The position numbers were made by a program, and so were the translations under genes. The notes beneath the pieces are model-generated. The model was not told the origin of the DNA, did not search any database, and worked only from the letters and a program-made list of their open reading frames with translations. From assembly GCA_012034075.1 (NCBI GenBank), contig JAAURD010000005.1:1-59616 (forward strand): a DNA stretch of 59,616 nucleotides, in the 5' to 3' direction. This DNA is from Chloroflexaceae bacterium (GTDB lineage Bacteria; Chloroflexota; Chloroflexia; Chloroflexales; Chloroflexaceae). Shown one piece after another: positions 43,614-52,076 of this stretch; within the stretch, counting starts at the first letter, position 1, and every line of letters begins with the position of its first letter.

Positions 43614-45142
43614 TATGTTCTTCTTTCCAGGACTTTATAGGCATGGACCAGTTGTGTACGCCCTTTTACTTCAAGTTCACCAATGTCTTGAACAACAAAG
43701 GCATTACCAATCATCTGTTTGGTACCTTCACTGATATAAACTGTGCCAGGATGAGCCTGGGACTCAAGTCGTGAAGCTGTATTGACTGTATCGCCAATGA
43801 CGGTGTATTCCAATCGATGGCGTGTCCCAAAAAATCCCGTATAAGCAACCCCTGTGTTAATACCAATTCGGATATCAAAAGCTTTTGAGGGTTCGAGCTT
43901 TTCTACTAGCCTCTTCTGGGCCTCTAGCATATCCAGTGCAGCAGCAACCGCATGGTTCGCATGGTCATCGTTCAGTGGCTCATCGGGTAATCGTGGTGCG
44001 CCAAAAATAGCCATAATGCCGTCGCCGATATATTTGTCAACGGTGCCATTATAGGTGAAAATGACATCGGTCATTTCATGCAGATACTCGTTAAGCAGAT
44101 CCTGGACTTCACTGGGAGACAGTTTTTCTGAGAGAGCAGTAAACCCTTTGATATCAGCAAACAACACGGTAACAACCTGTTCCTGCGCTTCCCAGAGCTT
44201 GCCATGTTGCGAGACATAACGGGCCACAGCTTTGGCAACGTTTGAAGAAAGAAAACGGCCAAGATTCTGCAGCAACTGTTCTTGCTGGCGCAGTTCACGG
44301 GTCAGGCGCGTTCGTTCAATGGCAATAGCCGCCTGACTAGCAACCATGGCTACGCGGTCACGGTCATGTTCACTGAACTGCTCTCGACCAGCGGAGTCAA
44401 TCATGAGAAGACCAAGAGTCGTATTAGTAAGCATCAACGGTGCACAAACGGCCGAACGAATATTGGCACTCACAATGCTTTCAGCACCAGCAAAGTCCTG
44501 AATTGCATCACGAATCAACATGACCTGACCGTTCTCCAGAGCTTTACGAACAATAGTACTACTAATAACCAGATCACCCTGAGCGGCAGGATAAACAACC
44601 ATAGGTACCAATTCGCGGCGGTCGCCTTTGTCTTTATAGAGAAGCAAAAACGCACGTTGGGCAGGTACCAGGCGTAACATCTCATCGACTACCAGATCGA
44701 GCAGTTCCTGAAAATCGACCACCTGGTTTAAACGCCTACCGAGGTTATAAAAATCCTGGAGATTAATGGTGTCAGCAGGCAATACATCGTGACGCACCGA
44801 TTGGCCCTGAGTATCGATAGGAAAGTACTGATTATCGTCAAACACAACACTTTGCGGTGCCCTATCCTCAAAAAAAAGCTCAAAAGGACCTATAGCTAGA
44901 ATATCACCATCGCTAAGTTGTTCTTCTTTAATGCGTAACCGATTAACAAATACTCCATTACGACTATTCAGATCACGAACAATCGATTGTCTTCCTTCCA
45001 GAACAATCTGAGCATGCCGGCGTGAAACAATGGCATGATTCAACACAATGTCATTGTCCAGTTGCCGTCCGATACTGATTCCCCGATCAGTCAGGGCAAA
45101 TCGTTGCACCACATCGTTAATAGTAACTGAGATAAGAGCCAT
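43613..45142 (-). CDS. FHA-GAF-class III adenylate/guanylate cyclase
   Basis: 509 residues; ATG at 45142. The FHA domain (about 20-95) keeps GR, S-R-R-H and NSRNG, so it can bind phosphothreonine. A GAF domain (about 140-290) follows, then a class III cyclase (315-505): LFADIKGFT and YIGDGIMAIFG carry the two metal-binding Asp, and GDTVNTASRLE the ribose/transition-state residues. It makes cAMP or cGMP in response to a phosphorylated partner and a small ligand. It leads an operon with RicT and an MBL protein. A cyclic-nucleotide-binding ferredoxin is encoded at 4308, and a degenerate PP2C-like gene is divergent from it. Confidence 0.9.
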   Translation of the reverse strand: MALISVTINDVVQRFALTDRGISIGRQLDNDIVLNHAIVSRRHAQIVLEGRQSIVRDLNSRNGVFVNRLRIKEEQLSDGDILAIGPFELFFEDRAPQSVVFDDNQYFPIDTQGQSVRHDVLPADTINLQDFYNLGRRLNQVVDFQELLDLVVDEMLRLVPAQRAFLLLYKDKGDRRELVPMVVYPAAQGDLVISSTIVRKALENGQVMLIRDAIQDFAGAESIVSANIRSAVCAPLMLTNTTLGLLMIDSAGREQFSEHDRDRVAMVASQAAIAIERTRLTRELRQQEQLLQNLGRFLSSNVAKAVARYVSQHGKLWEAQEQVVTVLFADIKGFTALSEKLSPSEVQDLLNEYLHEMTDVIFTYNGTVDKYIGDGIMAIFGAPRLPDEPLNDDHANHAVAAALDMLEAQKRLVEKLEPSKAFDIRIGINTGVAYTGFFGTRHRLEYTVIGDTVNTASRLESQAHPGTVYISEGTKQMIGNAFVVQDIGELEVKGRTQLVHAYKVLERRT

Positions 45143-45200
45143 AGGCGTTGCTTGTTCTTTACCGGTTCAAAAATCCTATTTCTCAATGAAAACACACTGC

Positions 45201-45229
45201 ATTATAGCGTAGGTAGCAACTGATCGCAA
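45201..45229 (-). promoter_or_regulatory. Promoter of the cyclase-ricT operon
   Basis: On the minus strand TTGCGA (45229-45224), a 17-nt spacer and TATAAT (45206-45201), 60 nt before the cyclase start. Confidence 0.55.
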
Positions 45230-45263
45230 CCTCTGCATGTTCCGTTATACGGTTGCGCAGTGG

Positions 45264-45292
45264 TTGTCAATGGGTTCGGGTGCTGCTATAAT
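45264..45292 (+). promoter_or_regulatory. Promoter of the PP2C-like gene
   Basis: TTGTCA at 45264-45269, a 17-nt spacer and TATAAT at 45287-45292, about 65 nt before the start codon at 45357. It is back to back with the cyclase promoter. Confidence 0.6.
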
Positions 45293-45356
45293 CTACAAGA
45301 GGGGCATGGGTTTCAGACGATTGAACGTCATGGCCTGAAGCGAAAGTAGCAGGATA

Positions 45357-48007
45357 ATGAGTAGTTATCAAACATTGACCAGCCAATACAGCCTGATGAA
45401 TGGTGTTCGACAGTCAACCAACCCATACATCACCATTGCCGAACCCCGTTCGCTCTTTTCGCCAGAGGCGCGTAAGGGGCAACTCTTTATGCTGTTCGAG
45501 CCGCATCAGGATAGTGATCATCGTTCAGATGTGTGTCAAATGGTGGCTCGCACAATCCGCAAAGCCTTTTACGAAGATCATTCGTTCAGTATTACCTCCT
45601 CTTTGCGAGCAGCCATACGAGCAGCAAACAAAGCGTTGTATCAATCAAATGCATCTGTTGCGAGTCACAGACGTATCTCTATTGGGCTGACCTGTGCCGT
45701 CATAAAAGGTCGTGATCTCTTCATGGCACAGGTACCACCAGCACAAGCCTATGTGCTGACAAATGGTAACATTCGACCAATGCCCACACCACCAGCCTGG
45801 AACGCTGCTCATCTCAGTGTAACACCCTTTGTGCATGCCAACGCCATGGGAAACAGTCTCTTTATCGAGCAGGAACTCTACCGGTGTGTGTTGCGCCCTG
45901 GTGATACTATGCTCCTCTGTTCGAGTGCGGTGTCACCAGCATTAAGCCGTACGGATGTCGTACAGCTCCTGGCTGCGGATGATCCCGACACTGTTCTTGA
46001 TCGGCTTGCATCACTTAGTGCAGAACGGCATGTATCAACCCTGTATGCGTTAGCAGTGCAGTTACAACCACCAGTCCGGCGTTCCATACCACACGAGCAA
46101 ACAGACACCATAGCGTCGAATCGACTGTCAGAACAGCAGTCTCGTACCGGTATTGTCCGCAACTGGTTTACCCGGCAAACGCAAAACATGGATGCAGCAG
46201 TTGCGACCGAACGTCGTCGGGTGGCCCTTCCATCAGACCAATCGCCCAATGACGATTCGGAAACAGGATATCAAGACCCGTTAACCACAGTGCCTGAGGC
46301 ACCAGCTTTCTTACCTGATCCATCACCCAGAACACGACCGATTGACCTGGGCCGGCCACTCGATCAACGCGAGATTGAGCCAGATCAGACAATGCCCTGG
46401 CCACTGGCGCACGATGATCTGACAGAATTGCCTCCATCGACCTTTCTGGGGGAGCAAAATTATATCGAAGATCATCGACCAGCCCAGCCAGCAATTGACT
46501 TAAGTGATATGGCTGAGCTGGCTGATTATGAATCACCCTTTCAACCAAGGCATCAGCATCGCCCGATGGTCGATATGACCTTGCAAGAACGACTGTTATT
46601 GCCATTTCAAGGCCTTTCCTTCCAGATGAAACGGTGGCGTAACCAGCGTCGGCGTCGGCGTGTGGCAACCAAGACTGGTTCTCCTGGGCCATCAAGTTAT
46701 GGTCGATCACAAGGATTATCGTACCGTCGTCAGGGTCCGCCATTTCCCTGGTTGGCGCTGGTTGCCCTGGTTGCCCTGGTTGGTCTGTCCATCTTGTATG
46801 GATTTGAAGTATCTCGACGGAGCAACCTTGAACGCACCGAAGATCAACTTAAATATGCCGAGCAACGTATGGCTGAGGTGTACGTCGAGACCGATCCAGA
46901 AGGGTCGATGGCAAACTTGCAACAGACCGAACAATTACTCAATGAGTTGCGAGCCAGTCCACTCATCACCGAAACCAACATTGCCTACTGGTCACGTTAT
47001 GAGAAGTTACAGCGTGAGTATGAACGTGCATTGGCAGCATTGCAGCATCAAACGTTTTTTGACAATGCGGTGGTCTTAAGTAAACATCCTGAAGCAGGGC
47101 GCACGTTTTCGGGGATTATTGCTCCACCATTAACCGCCAATATTACCTATACCCAGGCCCTGGAAGCGATTCGTTATGTGTATGCGCTGGATACTAGTGG
47201 AGAACCATCACGACTCTATCGCATTCCACGTGACGGAGGGCCACCGGAACAGTATTTGCAACAGAATGACGCGGTAGAACCAACGGTCGTTGGTTTTATT
47301 CGTGCGCAATCATGGAGAACTGACAATATTGTTGTGGTTGACCAGGGTGAGAACGGCTTTGGCTACTACTTTCGTGCCGACGACCGCTGGAATCACACCC
47401 GGCTTGGCGGCAGTGAACTCTGGTTGACCAGCCCTTACCTGGACCTCGAAACGTATGAAGGCAATCTCTATGTCTGGGGCGCCGAACCAGGCGAGGTTTT
47501 ACGCTATGGCAGTGGTCATTATGGTGACTTACCCTTACTCTGGATTAACCCGAATGCGATTGAGGGACGTGATTTAACCCCATCTATCGATATGGCCGTT
47601 GATGGCAATATCTATCTGCTCCAACCAGATGGTCGTGTTCTGGTCTTGCGGGCCGGGTCATTTTTGCGTGAGATCATCCCTGGTGATATTGTTCCGCCGA
47701 TTCAGGCAGTCACACGCTTTTTTATCACTGGTACGCCTGAACAGGGTTGGGTCTTTTTGCTCGATAGCTACAATCAGCGCGTTATTCAGATGGATAAAAT
47801 GACCGGCGAAATTATCCAGCAATTGGTATGCGCCCCGATCAAGCACTCCAATTGGATCAGTTAAGCAATATCTTTCTTGATATGAGCAATGCCCAGCCGA
47901 TGATCTACCTCGTCAACGGTCAGTCCATTATCCGTGCAAGTCTCCCAGACGAACCACGACCACTGCATATATCAACAAATGAACCAGTGGAAGCAGAAAA
48001 ACCGTGA
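45357..48007 (+). CDS. Membrane protein with degenerate PP2C-like and beta-propeller-like domains, one frameshift
   Basis: ATG at 45357. The first ~240 residues follow the PP2C fold: AVIKGRDLFMAQVPPAQAYVLTNGNIRPM and LRPGDTMLLCSSAVSPALS align with the GDS and SDG regions, but the metal-binding Asp are replaced, so it is probably a non-catalytic binder. A disordered region (about 250-450), one membrane helix (PWLALVALVALVGLSILYG, near 464-482), a short coiled coil and an extracytoplasmic NHL-like beta domain follow. The frame stops at 47864, but a one-base shift near 47822-47830 restores MRPDQALQLDQLSNIF through to a stop at 48007. That stop overlaps the next start by four bases, which supports the correction. 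Confidence 0.75.
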
Positions 48008-48575
48008 ATAAGTATATTGCCCTTCTTCTGGTGTTGCTCTTTTTGGTAGCCTGCGGTGATACGATCGATCCCGAACAGGAACTCCCCAGTGTTGGTGGCA
48101 GTAGCCCTGAATCAGTAGCTGAAAGCTTTTTTGAAGATTTAAATGATGCTCTGAAAGACGCCAACCTTTCTAGCCGGCGGTACGACTCCGATGGTCCGAT
48201 CGACTCGCGAGCTATTTCGCACCGAGTGAGCGCATTGATCAGCGTGCTGCCTTCTCGGTGGGACTCTGGACCTTTGATAATCTCGCTGATCAGATCGCCG
48301 ATGATCAACGTTTGACGGTTGAGATCCAATATGGCGGTATTGAGTTGGTTGAGCGCACGAGCGATCATGCACGGATTCGACTCGTCGATGGTGCCGTGAC
48401 TCTGCGCCAGGTCCGAATTGCGGAGAGTGGTTATGAAGAGGTACTCCGTCAACAACAACGACCATTGACGGAAGTATTAGGGGAAGATTATTCGGTTCTA
48501 CCGGTTTTGCGTGTGAATGATCGCTGGTTTCTGACCGAGATCAATCCACTCCCCGTACCTGAAACCCCTAGTTGA
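48004..48575 (+). pseudogene. Lipoprotein, one frameshift
   Basis: GTG at 48004 (GTGA overlap with the preceding gene). The signal peptide ends in the lipobox LVAC with Cys17, so it is anchored as a lipoprotein. The first frame runs off into 103 residues with no domain character after SSRR (near 48174-48186). The other frame is then open and reads VRLRWSDRLASYF, AFSVGLWTFDNLADQ and on to EINPLPVPETPS, ending at 48575. A single missing base joins them into a lipoprotein of about 190 residues. The central region resembles a DUF4878/NTF2-like small domain, but I am not sure. It is the partner of the PP2C-like membrane protein by operon structure. Confidence 0.7.
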
Positions 48576-48617
48576 GAGAGTCTCTGATAAAGCGGGTATA
48601 CACTCATGCAACAATCG

Positions 48618-49391
48618 TTAATGACGACGGCTCAACTGCTTTTGATGCCAAATACGCGCGACAAACAGAGGATTGCCGATGAGATAGCGGCGCCACTTTC
48701 CGGTCGGGTCTACGATAAGCCGCCAGAGCCATTCAAGCGCTAGTTGATTCATCCAGGTAGGCACACGCGGCTCAACACCGGCAACGTAATCGAACAGCGC
48801 ACCTACCGCCCAACACACCGGGGTTTTGATGTGATGACGATGGCTCGCCAACCAGATCTCTTGTCGCGGAATACCCATACCCACAAAGAGTACATGGGGA
48901 TGGGTTCGCCGAATGTCGTCGAGTACTTCCTGTTCAGTCTTTTCGTGAAAGAAACCATCACACATGCCCACAATGTTCAGGCCGGGCCATTGTTGCATCA
49001 GGCGCGAACACGCTTGACGGGCAATTCCAGGCTTCCCTGCAAGAACATAGAGACGCCATTGTTGTTGCACTGCAAGCGCACAGAATGGTGCAATCCAGTC
49101 AGCCCCGGTGGCTTTCTGCATGCGGCAACCACCCAATAAGCGCCCAGCCCAGACCACACTGATCCCATCAGGATAGACCAGATCGGCCTGATTTAACACC
49201 TGCTGATAACGGGCATGGGTATAGGCAACATTCAAACAATGGGCATTGACATAAAAAATCGTGCGTAAATCATGCTGATGCGCCCAGATAGTCACCTGAT
49301 GCAAAATCTGTGGTGTACCGACACAGGCAACGTGGACACCTAAAACATCTACCGTGATGATGGGTGTATCTGCTGTTTGCTCGCTGATCAT
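48618..49391 (-). CDS. WecG/TagA/CpsF-family glycosyltransferase
   Basis: 257 residues; ATG overlapping the previous stop (ATGA). Family motifs: NAHCLNVAY near 49, a conserved YPDGISVVW, LLGG-x3-Q-K-ATG-AD, and VFVGMGIPRQEIW. It transfers an N-acetylhexosamine (ManNAc-type) from UDP-sugar to lipid-linked GlcNAc at the inner membrane face, starting the second step of a surface polymer. Last gene of the exopolysaccharide operon, following the flippase-like gene. The C-terminal helix with WRRYLIGNP is typical for membrane association. Confidence 0.9.
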   Translation of the reverse strand: MISEQTADTPIITVDVLGVHVACVGTPQILHQVTIWAHQHDLRTIFYVNAHCLNVAYTHARYQQVLNQADLVYPDGISVVWAGRLLGGCRMQKATGADWIAPFCALAVQQQWRLYVLAGKPGIARQACSRLMQQWPGLNIVGMCDGFFHEKTEQEVLDDIRRTHPHVLFVGMGIPRQEIWLASHRHHIKTPVCWAVGALFDYVAGVEPRVPTWMNQLALEWLWRLIVDPTGKWRRYLIGNPLFVARIWHQKQLSRRH

Positions 49392-50464
49392 AAGACCATT
49401 TGTGGATCATCATCAGGACATGGTTGAACGTAGACACGTTGTTGATCGTCCAACTGTTCGCCGGTGAGGCCCCAGACCCAGAAGAAGAGCAGGCCAATAA
49501 GTGTCGTGGGTACCAGCACAATCGTATGCAAAAGTAAGCCATACCCAAGGCCGAGCGCCTGATCAATCCCAAAAACAGCCAGGGCCAGCACACAACCATA
49601 TTCAAAAACGCCTATCTTCCCCGGTGTCGATGGCAGTGTAATGCCGGCCTGTAACACAATGAGAACCAGGAGAGAGGCAACAGGGGGCAGATCAATGCCA
49701 AGTGCAAGGAGGGTCAGATGATTGGTAAGCAATGCCGTAACCCAGATAAGCACGGTCCACAGGGTCAAACGAATGAGATCCGAACGGTGTTGTAACACAT
49801 CAAGGCTGGCAATACCAGCATGCAAATGCTTGAGCAACGGCTGTCGTAGACGTGATGGTAACCAGATAAGACTACGCTCGATCAGCTGAAAGCACCAGTT
49901 ACGATAGAGCATCAGCAACAGCACAAATATCATCACCAGCGCAGCAACACCGGTCAGGGCATAGACAGATTGGTTGATCCAGGCTGGCAACGGAAACAGC
50001 ACGATTAACAGGAGAAAAAGCACAACATAGGCAATCATATCGAGAAACTTCTCAATAACCACCGTGCCAAAGACAAACGCTCTGCCAGGCCCCATACCGC
50101 CAATCACATACGCACGACTGATATCACCGACTCGCGCTGGAATGAGCGTGTTGAGCATCTGACCAATCAGCAGTGCAATCAAGAGTTTGCCCATGCCAAT
50201 GGCATGACCACGTGGGCCAATCAAAATATGCCAACGAATAGCTTTGCTCACGGTGTTGATTGCCACACTGAGCAACGCCAACGCGATAAAACCTGGACTG
50301 GCTTGCAGCAACACATGGCCGACATCATCCAGCGATATGTTGTGGATAGCAAAAAAGATGGCTAGCCCGCTCACTGCACAGCCTAACAGGATGCGTACAT
50401 ATGGCGATGCTGCGAGTACCAGCAACTGTGAGCGCATCTGTTTGAGTCCAAGTATCATATTCAA
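49388..50464 (-). CDS. LPG-synthetase-like (UPF0104) membrane flippase
   Basis: 358 residues with about eight to nine membrane helices. Shared motifs of the lysylphosphatidylglycerol synthase transmembrane/AglD superfamily: AIRWHILIG near 95, LLIGQMLNTLIPARVGDISRAY and PSTPGKIGVFEYGC, with the conserved Pro-Gly and Arg residues. Members move phospholipids or glycolipids across the membrane or support transferases. Here it lies between the ligase and WecG-type genes, so a role with the lipid-linked glycan is likely. It lacks the aminoacyl-transferase domain of MprF. Confidence 0.8.
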   Translation of the reverse strand: MNMILGLKQMRSQLLVLAASPYVRILLGCAVSGLAIFFAIHNISLDDVGHVLLQASPGFIALALLSVAINTVSKAIRWHILIGPRGHAIGMGKLLIALLIGQMLNTLIPARVGDISRAYVIGGMGPGRAFVFGTVVIEKFLDMIAYVVLFLLLIVLFPLPAWINQSVYALTGVAALVMIFVLLLMLYRNWCFQLIERSLIWLPSRLRQPLLKHLHAGIASLDVLQHRSDLIRLTLWTVLIWVTALLTNHLTLLALGIDLPPVASLLVLIVLQAGITLPSTPGKIGVFEYGCVLALAVFGIDQALGLGYGLLLHTIVLVPTTLIGLLFFWVWGLTGEQLDDQQRVYVQPCPDDDPQMVL

Positions 50465-50468
50465 GGCG

Positions 50469-50645
50469 TTATTTCTTTCTCTGGTTTACTTGTCTCTTGG
50501 TCGTAACAGAGAATAGGTATCCGATCACCAGAGTCATCATGATCCAAAACAGCATGGTCCACCATCGATGTCGGGTCAGACTCACACCAAGACTGAAGAG
50601 CAACAAACCTGCAAGGTACAACCACCGGCGTTGTTGTACGGACAT
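50469..50645 (-). CDS. Small two-helix membrane protein
   Basis: 58 residues from an ATG at 50645. It begins MSVQQRRWLYLAGLLLF, has a second helix (TMLFWIMMTLVIGYLF) and a basic C-terminus (KRQVNQRKK). It stops a few bases before the start of the flippase-like gene, in the same direction, inside the exopolysaccharide operon. I recognise no family; it may be a small partner of the ligase or flippase. The ribosome site is weak. Confidence 0.5.
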   Translation of the reverse strand: MSVQQRRWLYLAGLLLFSLGVSLTRHRWWTMLFWIMMTLVIGYLFSVTTKRQVNQRKK

Positions 50646-50681
50646 GGTTGTTTGTTGTTCTGACTGCGAGCCAAGATAGTG

Positions 50682-50750
50682 CTAATAACTCCAGATGGCA
50701 AGAAGCAGCGCCAGACCAGACACCCAGAGACCATGGAACACGACCATCAT
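50682..50750 (-). CDS. Possible 22-residue single-helix peptide
   Basis: ATG-ATG at 50750-50745 encodes MMVVFHGLWVSGLALLLAIWSY, a nearly perfect transmembrane helix, between the ligase stop and the 58-residue gene. No clear ribosome site. Its short length makes chance possible; I report it because it fills the operon gap in frame and is strongly hydrophobic. Confidence 0.25.
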   Translation of the reverse strand: MMVVFHGLWVSGLALLLAIWSY

Positions 50751-50758
50751 GAATGAGC

Positions 50759-52069
50759 TTAGCCTGCGAGTTGGCGATACGCTGGTGGTTGAAAAAGCAG
50801 TGGTGATCCGGCGAGTTGCCAACTTGCGATTGTCAGTCCCCACATGCCCCAGACGAGCACTGCTGGCCGAATCATGCCCCAGGTAACCGAATCAATCAAG
50901 CCGTGAGTCATCAAGGCTATATGACATGCGAACAAGCCAGCACCCAGAGCAGACCACCAGACCTGGTTCGTCGCCCATCCATGCCAATAGAGCTGCCATG
51001 CCGCCACCAGAACCAGCAGAAAGGCTGCCAACCAGGCGATAAGACCCGGAAGACCCAGATCAACCGCAATCTGTAACAAGAGATTGTGGCTGTGATTCGC
51101 ACCAGCATGAAGGTATGCTTCTGGGCGGCGCTGATTGGCCCATGCTGGCGGAATATTATCACGGGTAAACGGGTAGTGTTGACGCAACACGGTTTTATAC
51201 GTTCCCATACCAATACCTGTCAAGGGTGCGTCTTCGATCATAGATACTGCACGTGACCAGTAAGCAATGCGACTTTCGGCAGTACGTTCATCCAGAATAC
51301 GATTGACCCCAACCAAAGAGACAGCCACTATCAGCACGATGAACATCGGGAGAATCAGCACCCATACACGATGCCATCGGAACAGGACGAGTACCGATAC
51401 TGCACATCCCAGTGCCGCAAGCGCACCAGCAGACTGGGTCAAGCCAATGACCATGATCATCATCAAGGCCCATGCAGCGAGAACCCCGCGCCAGAACCAG
51501 GTGATGTGTTGCCAGAGAAAGAGTAAGCATGCCAGTGCCAGGGGCAACACAAGAATAAGGTTTCCAGCCATCACATTTGGATTAACTGAGTCGGACACGA
51601 GTAGTGGCAGAGCGGCGAGGAATGCAGTTGGTAGGAGTGTGTTGGCATCAAGTCCCCAGAGTTGCCAATCAATGGTTACCAGGGCACTTACTGCCAACAG
51701 AGCACCAACAAGAATCATTCCCCCGGGCAAAAGCCAGCGTTGCTTGAGTGACGTCGTATGATTAACCATTGCGTAATAAAGACCGATACCACTCAAGAGA
51801 CGATACACCTGCGTACTGGTAATCTCCGGCTGAGTTGTGATAGCAAGTGTTATGGGGAGGATCAGGACGAGCACCCCCAGACACCAGTCAATTGGTGTGC
51901 GTCGACTCAACTTGCCAGCGGCAAGCCAGCGAATGGGCCAGAACAGTGAAAGGATGACAAGAGTCCATGGCAAGAACCTTTCACTGACCACACTGAGTGC
52001 AACTGCTCCCCCTGCCATCCATAGCTCGACCGAAGCCAGAGCCATCGCCAGCGACTGTACACGACGCAT
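50759..52069 (-). CDS. O-antigen ligase-like membrane protein (Wzy/WaaL family)
   Basis: 436 residues from the ATG at 52069, eight bases after the upstream stop; a further in-frame ATG at 52135 would overlap the preceding gene. About eleven membrane helices. The large outer loop has GIGMGTYK, the Arg-rich region and HAGANHSHNLLLQIAVDLG with the conserved His; this loop is the catalytic part of Wzy_C/WaaL enzymes. It polymerises or ligates lipid-linked sugar repeats. In a monoderm-type Chloroflexota cell the acceptor is not clear, perhaps a wall or lipid glycan. It follows the epimerase/dehydratase gene. Confidence 0.85.
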   Translation of the reverse strand: MRRVQSLAMALASVELWMAGGAVALSVVSERFLPWTLVILSLFWPIRWLAAGKLSRRTPIDWCLGVLVLILPITLAITTQPEITSTQVYRLLSGIGLYYAMVNHTTSLKQRWLLPGGMILVGALLAVSALVTIDWQLWGLDANTLLPTAFLAALPLLVSDSVNPNVMAGNLILVLPLALACLLFLWQHITWFWRGVLAAWALMMIMVIGLTQSAGALAALGCAVSVLVLFRWHRVWVLILPMFIVLIVAVSLVGVNRILDERTAESRIAYWSRAVSMIEDAPLTGIGMGTYKTVLRQHYPFTRDNIPPAWANQRRPEAYLHAGANHSHNLLLQIAVDLGLPGLIAWLAAFLLVLVAAWQLYWHGWATNQVWWSALGAGLFACHIALMTHGLIDSVTWGMIRPAVLVWGMWGLTIASWQLAGSPLLFQPPAYRQLAG

Positions 52070-52076
52070 AGGGCCA

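Noticed and set aside
46168-46743. 191-codon antisense frame in the PP2C-like gene
   Set aside because: It overlaps the disordered linker of a real gene and shows no domain or ribosome site.
48576-48617. Rho-independent terminator between the lipoprotein and WecG-like genes
   Set aside because: Only a very short agaga/tctct pairing and no T-run.
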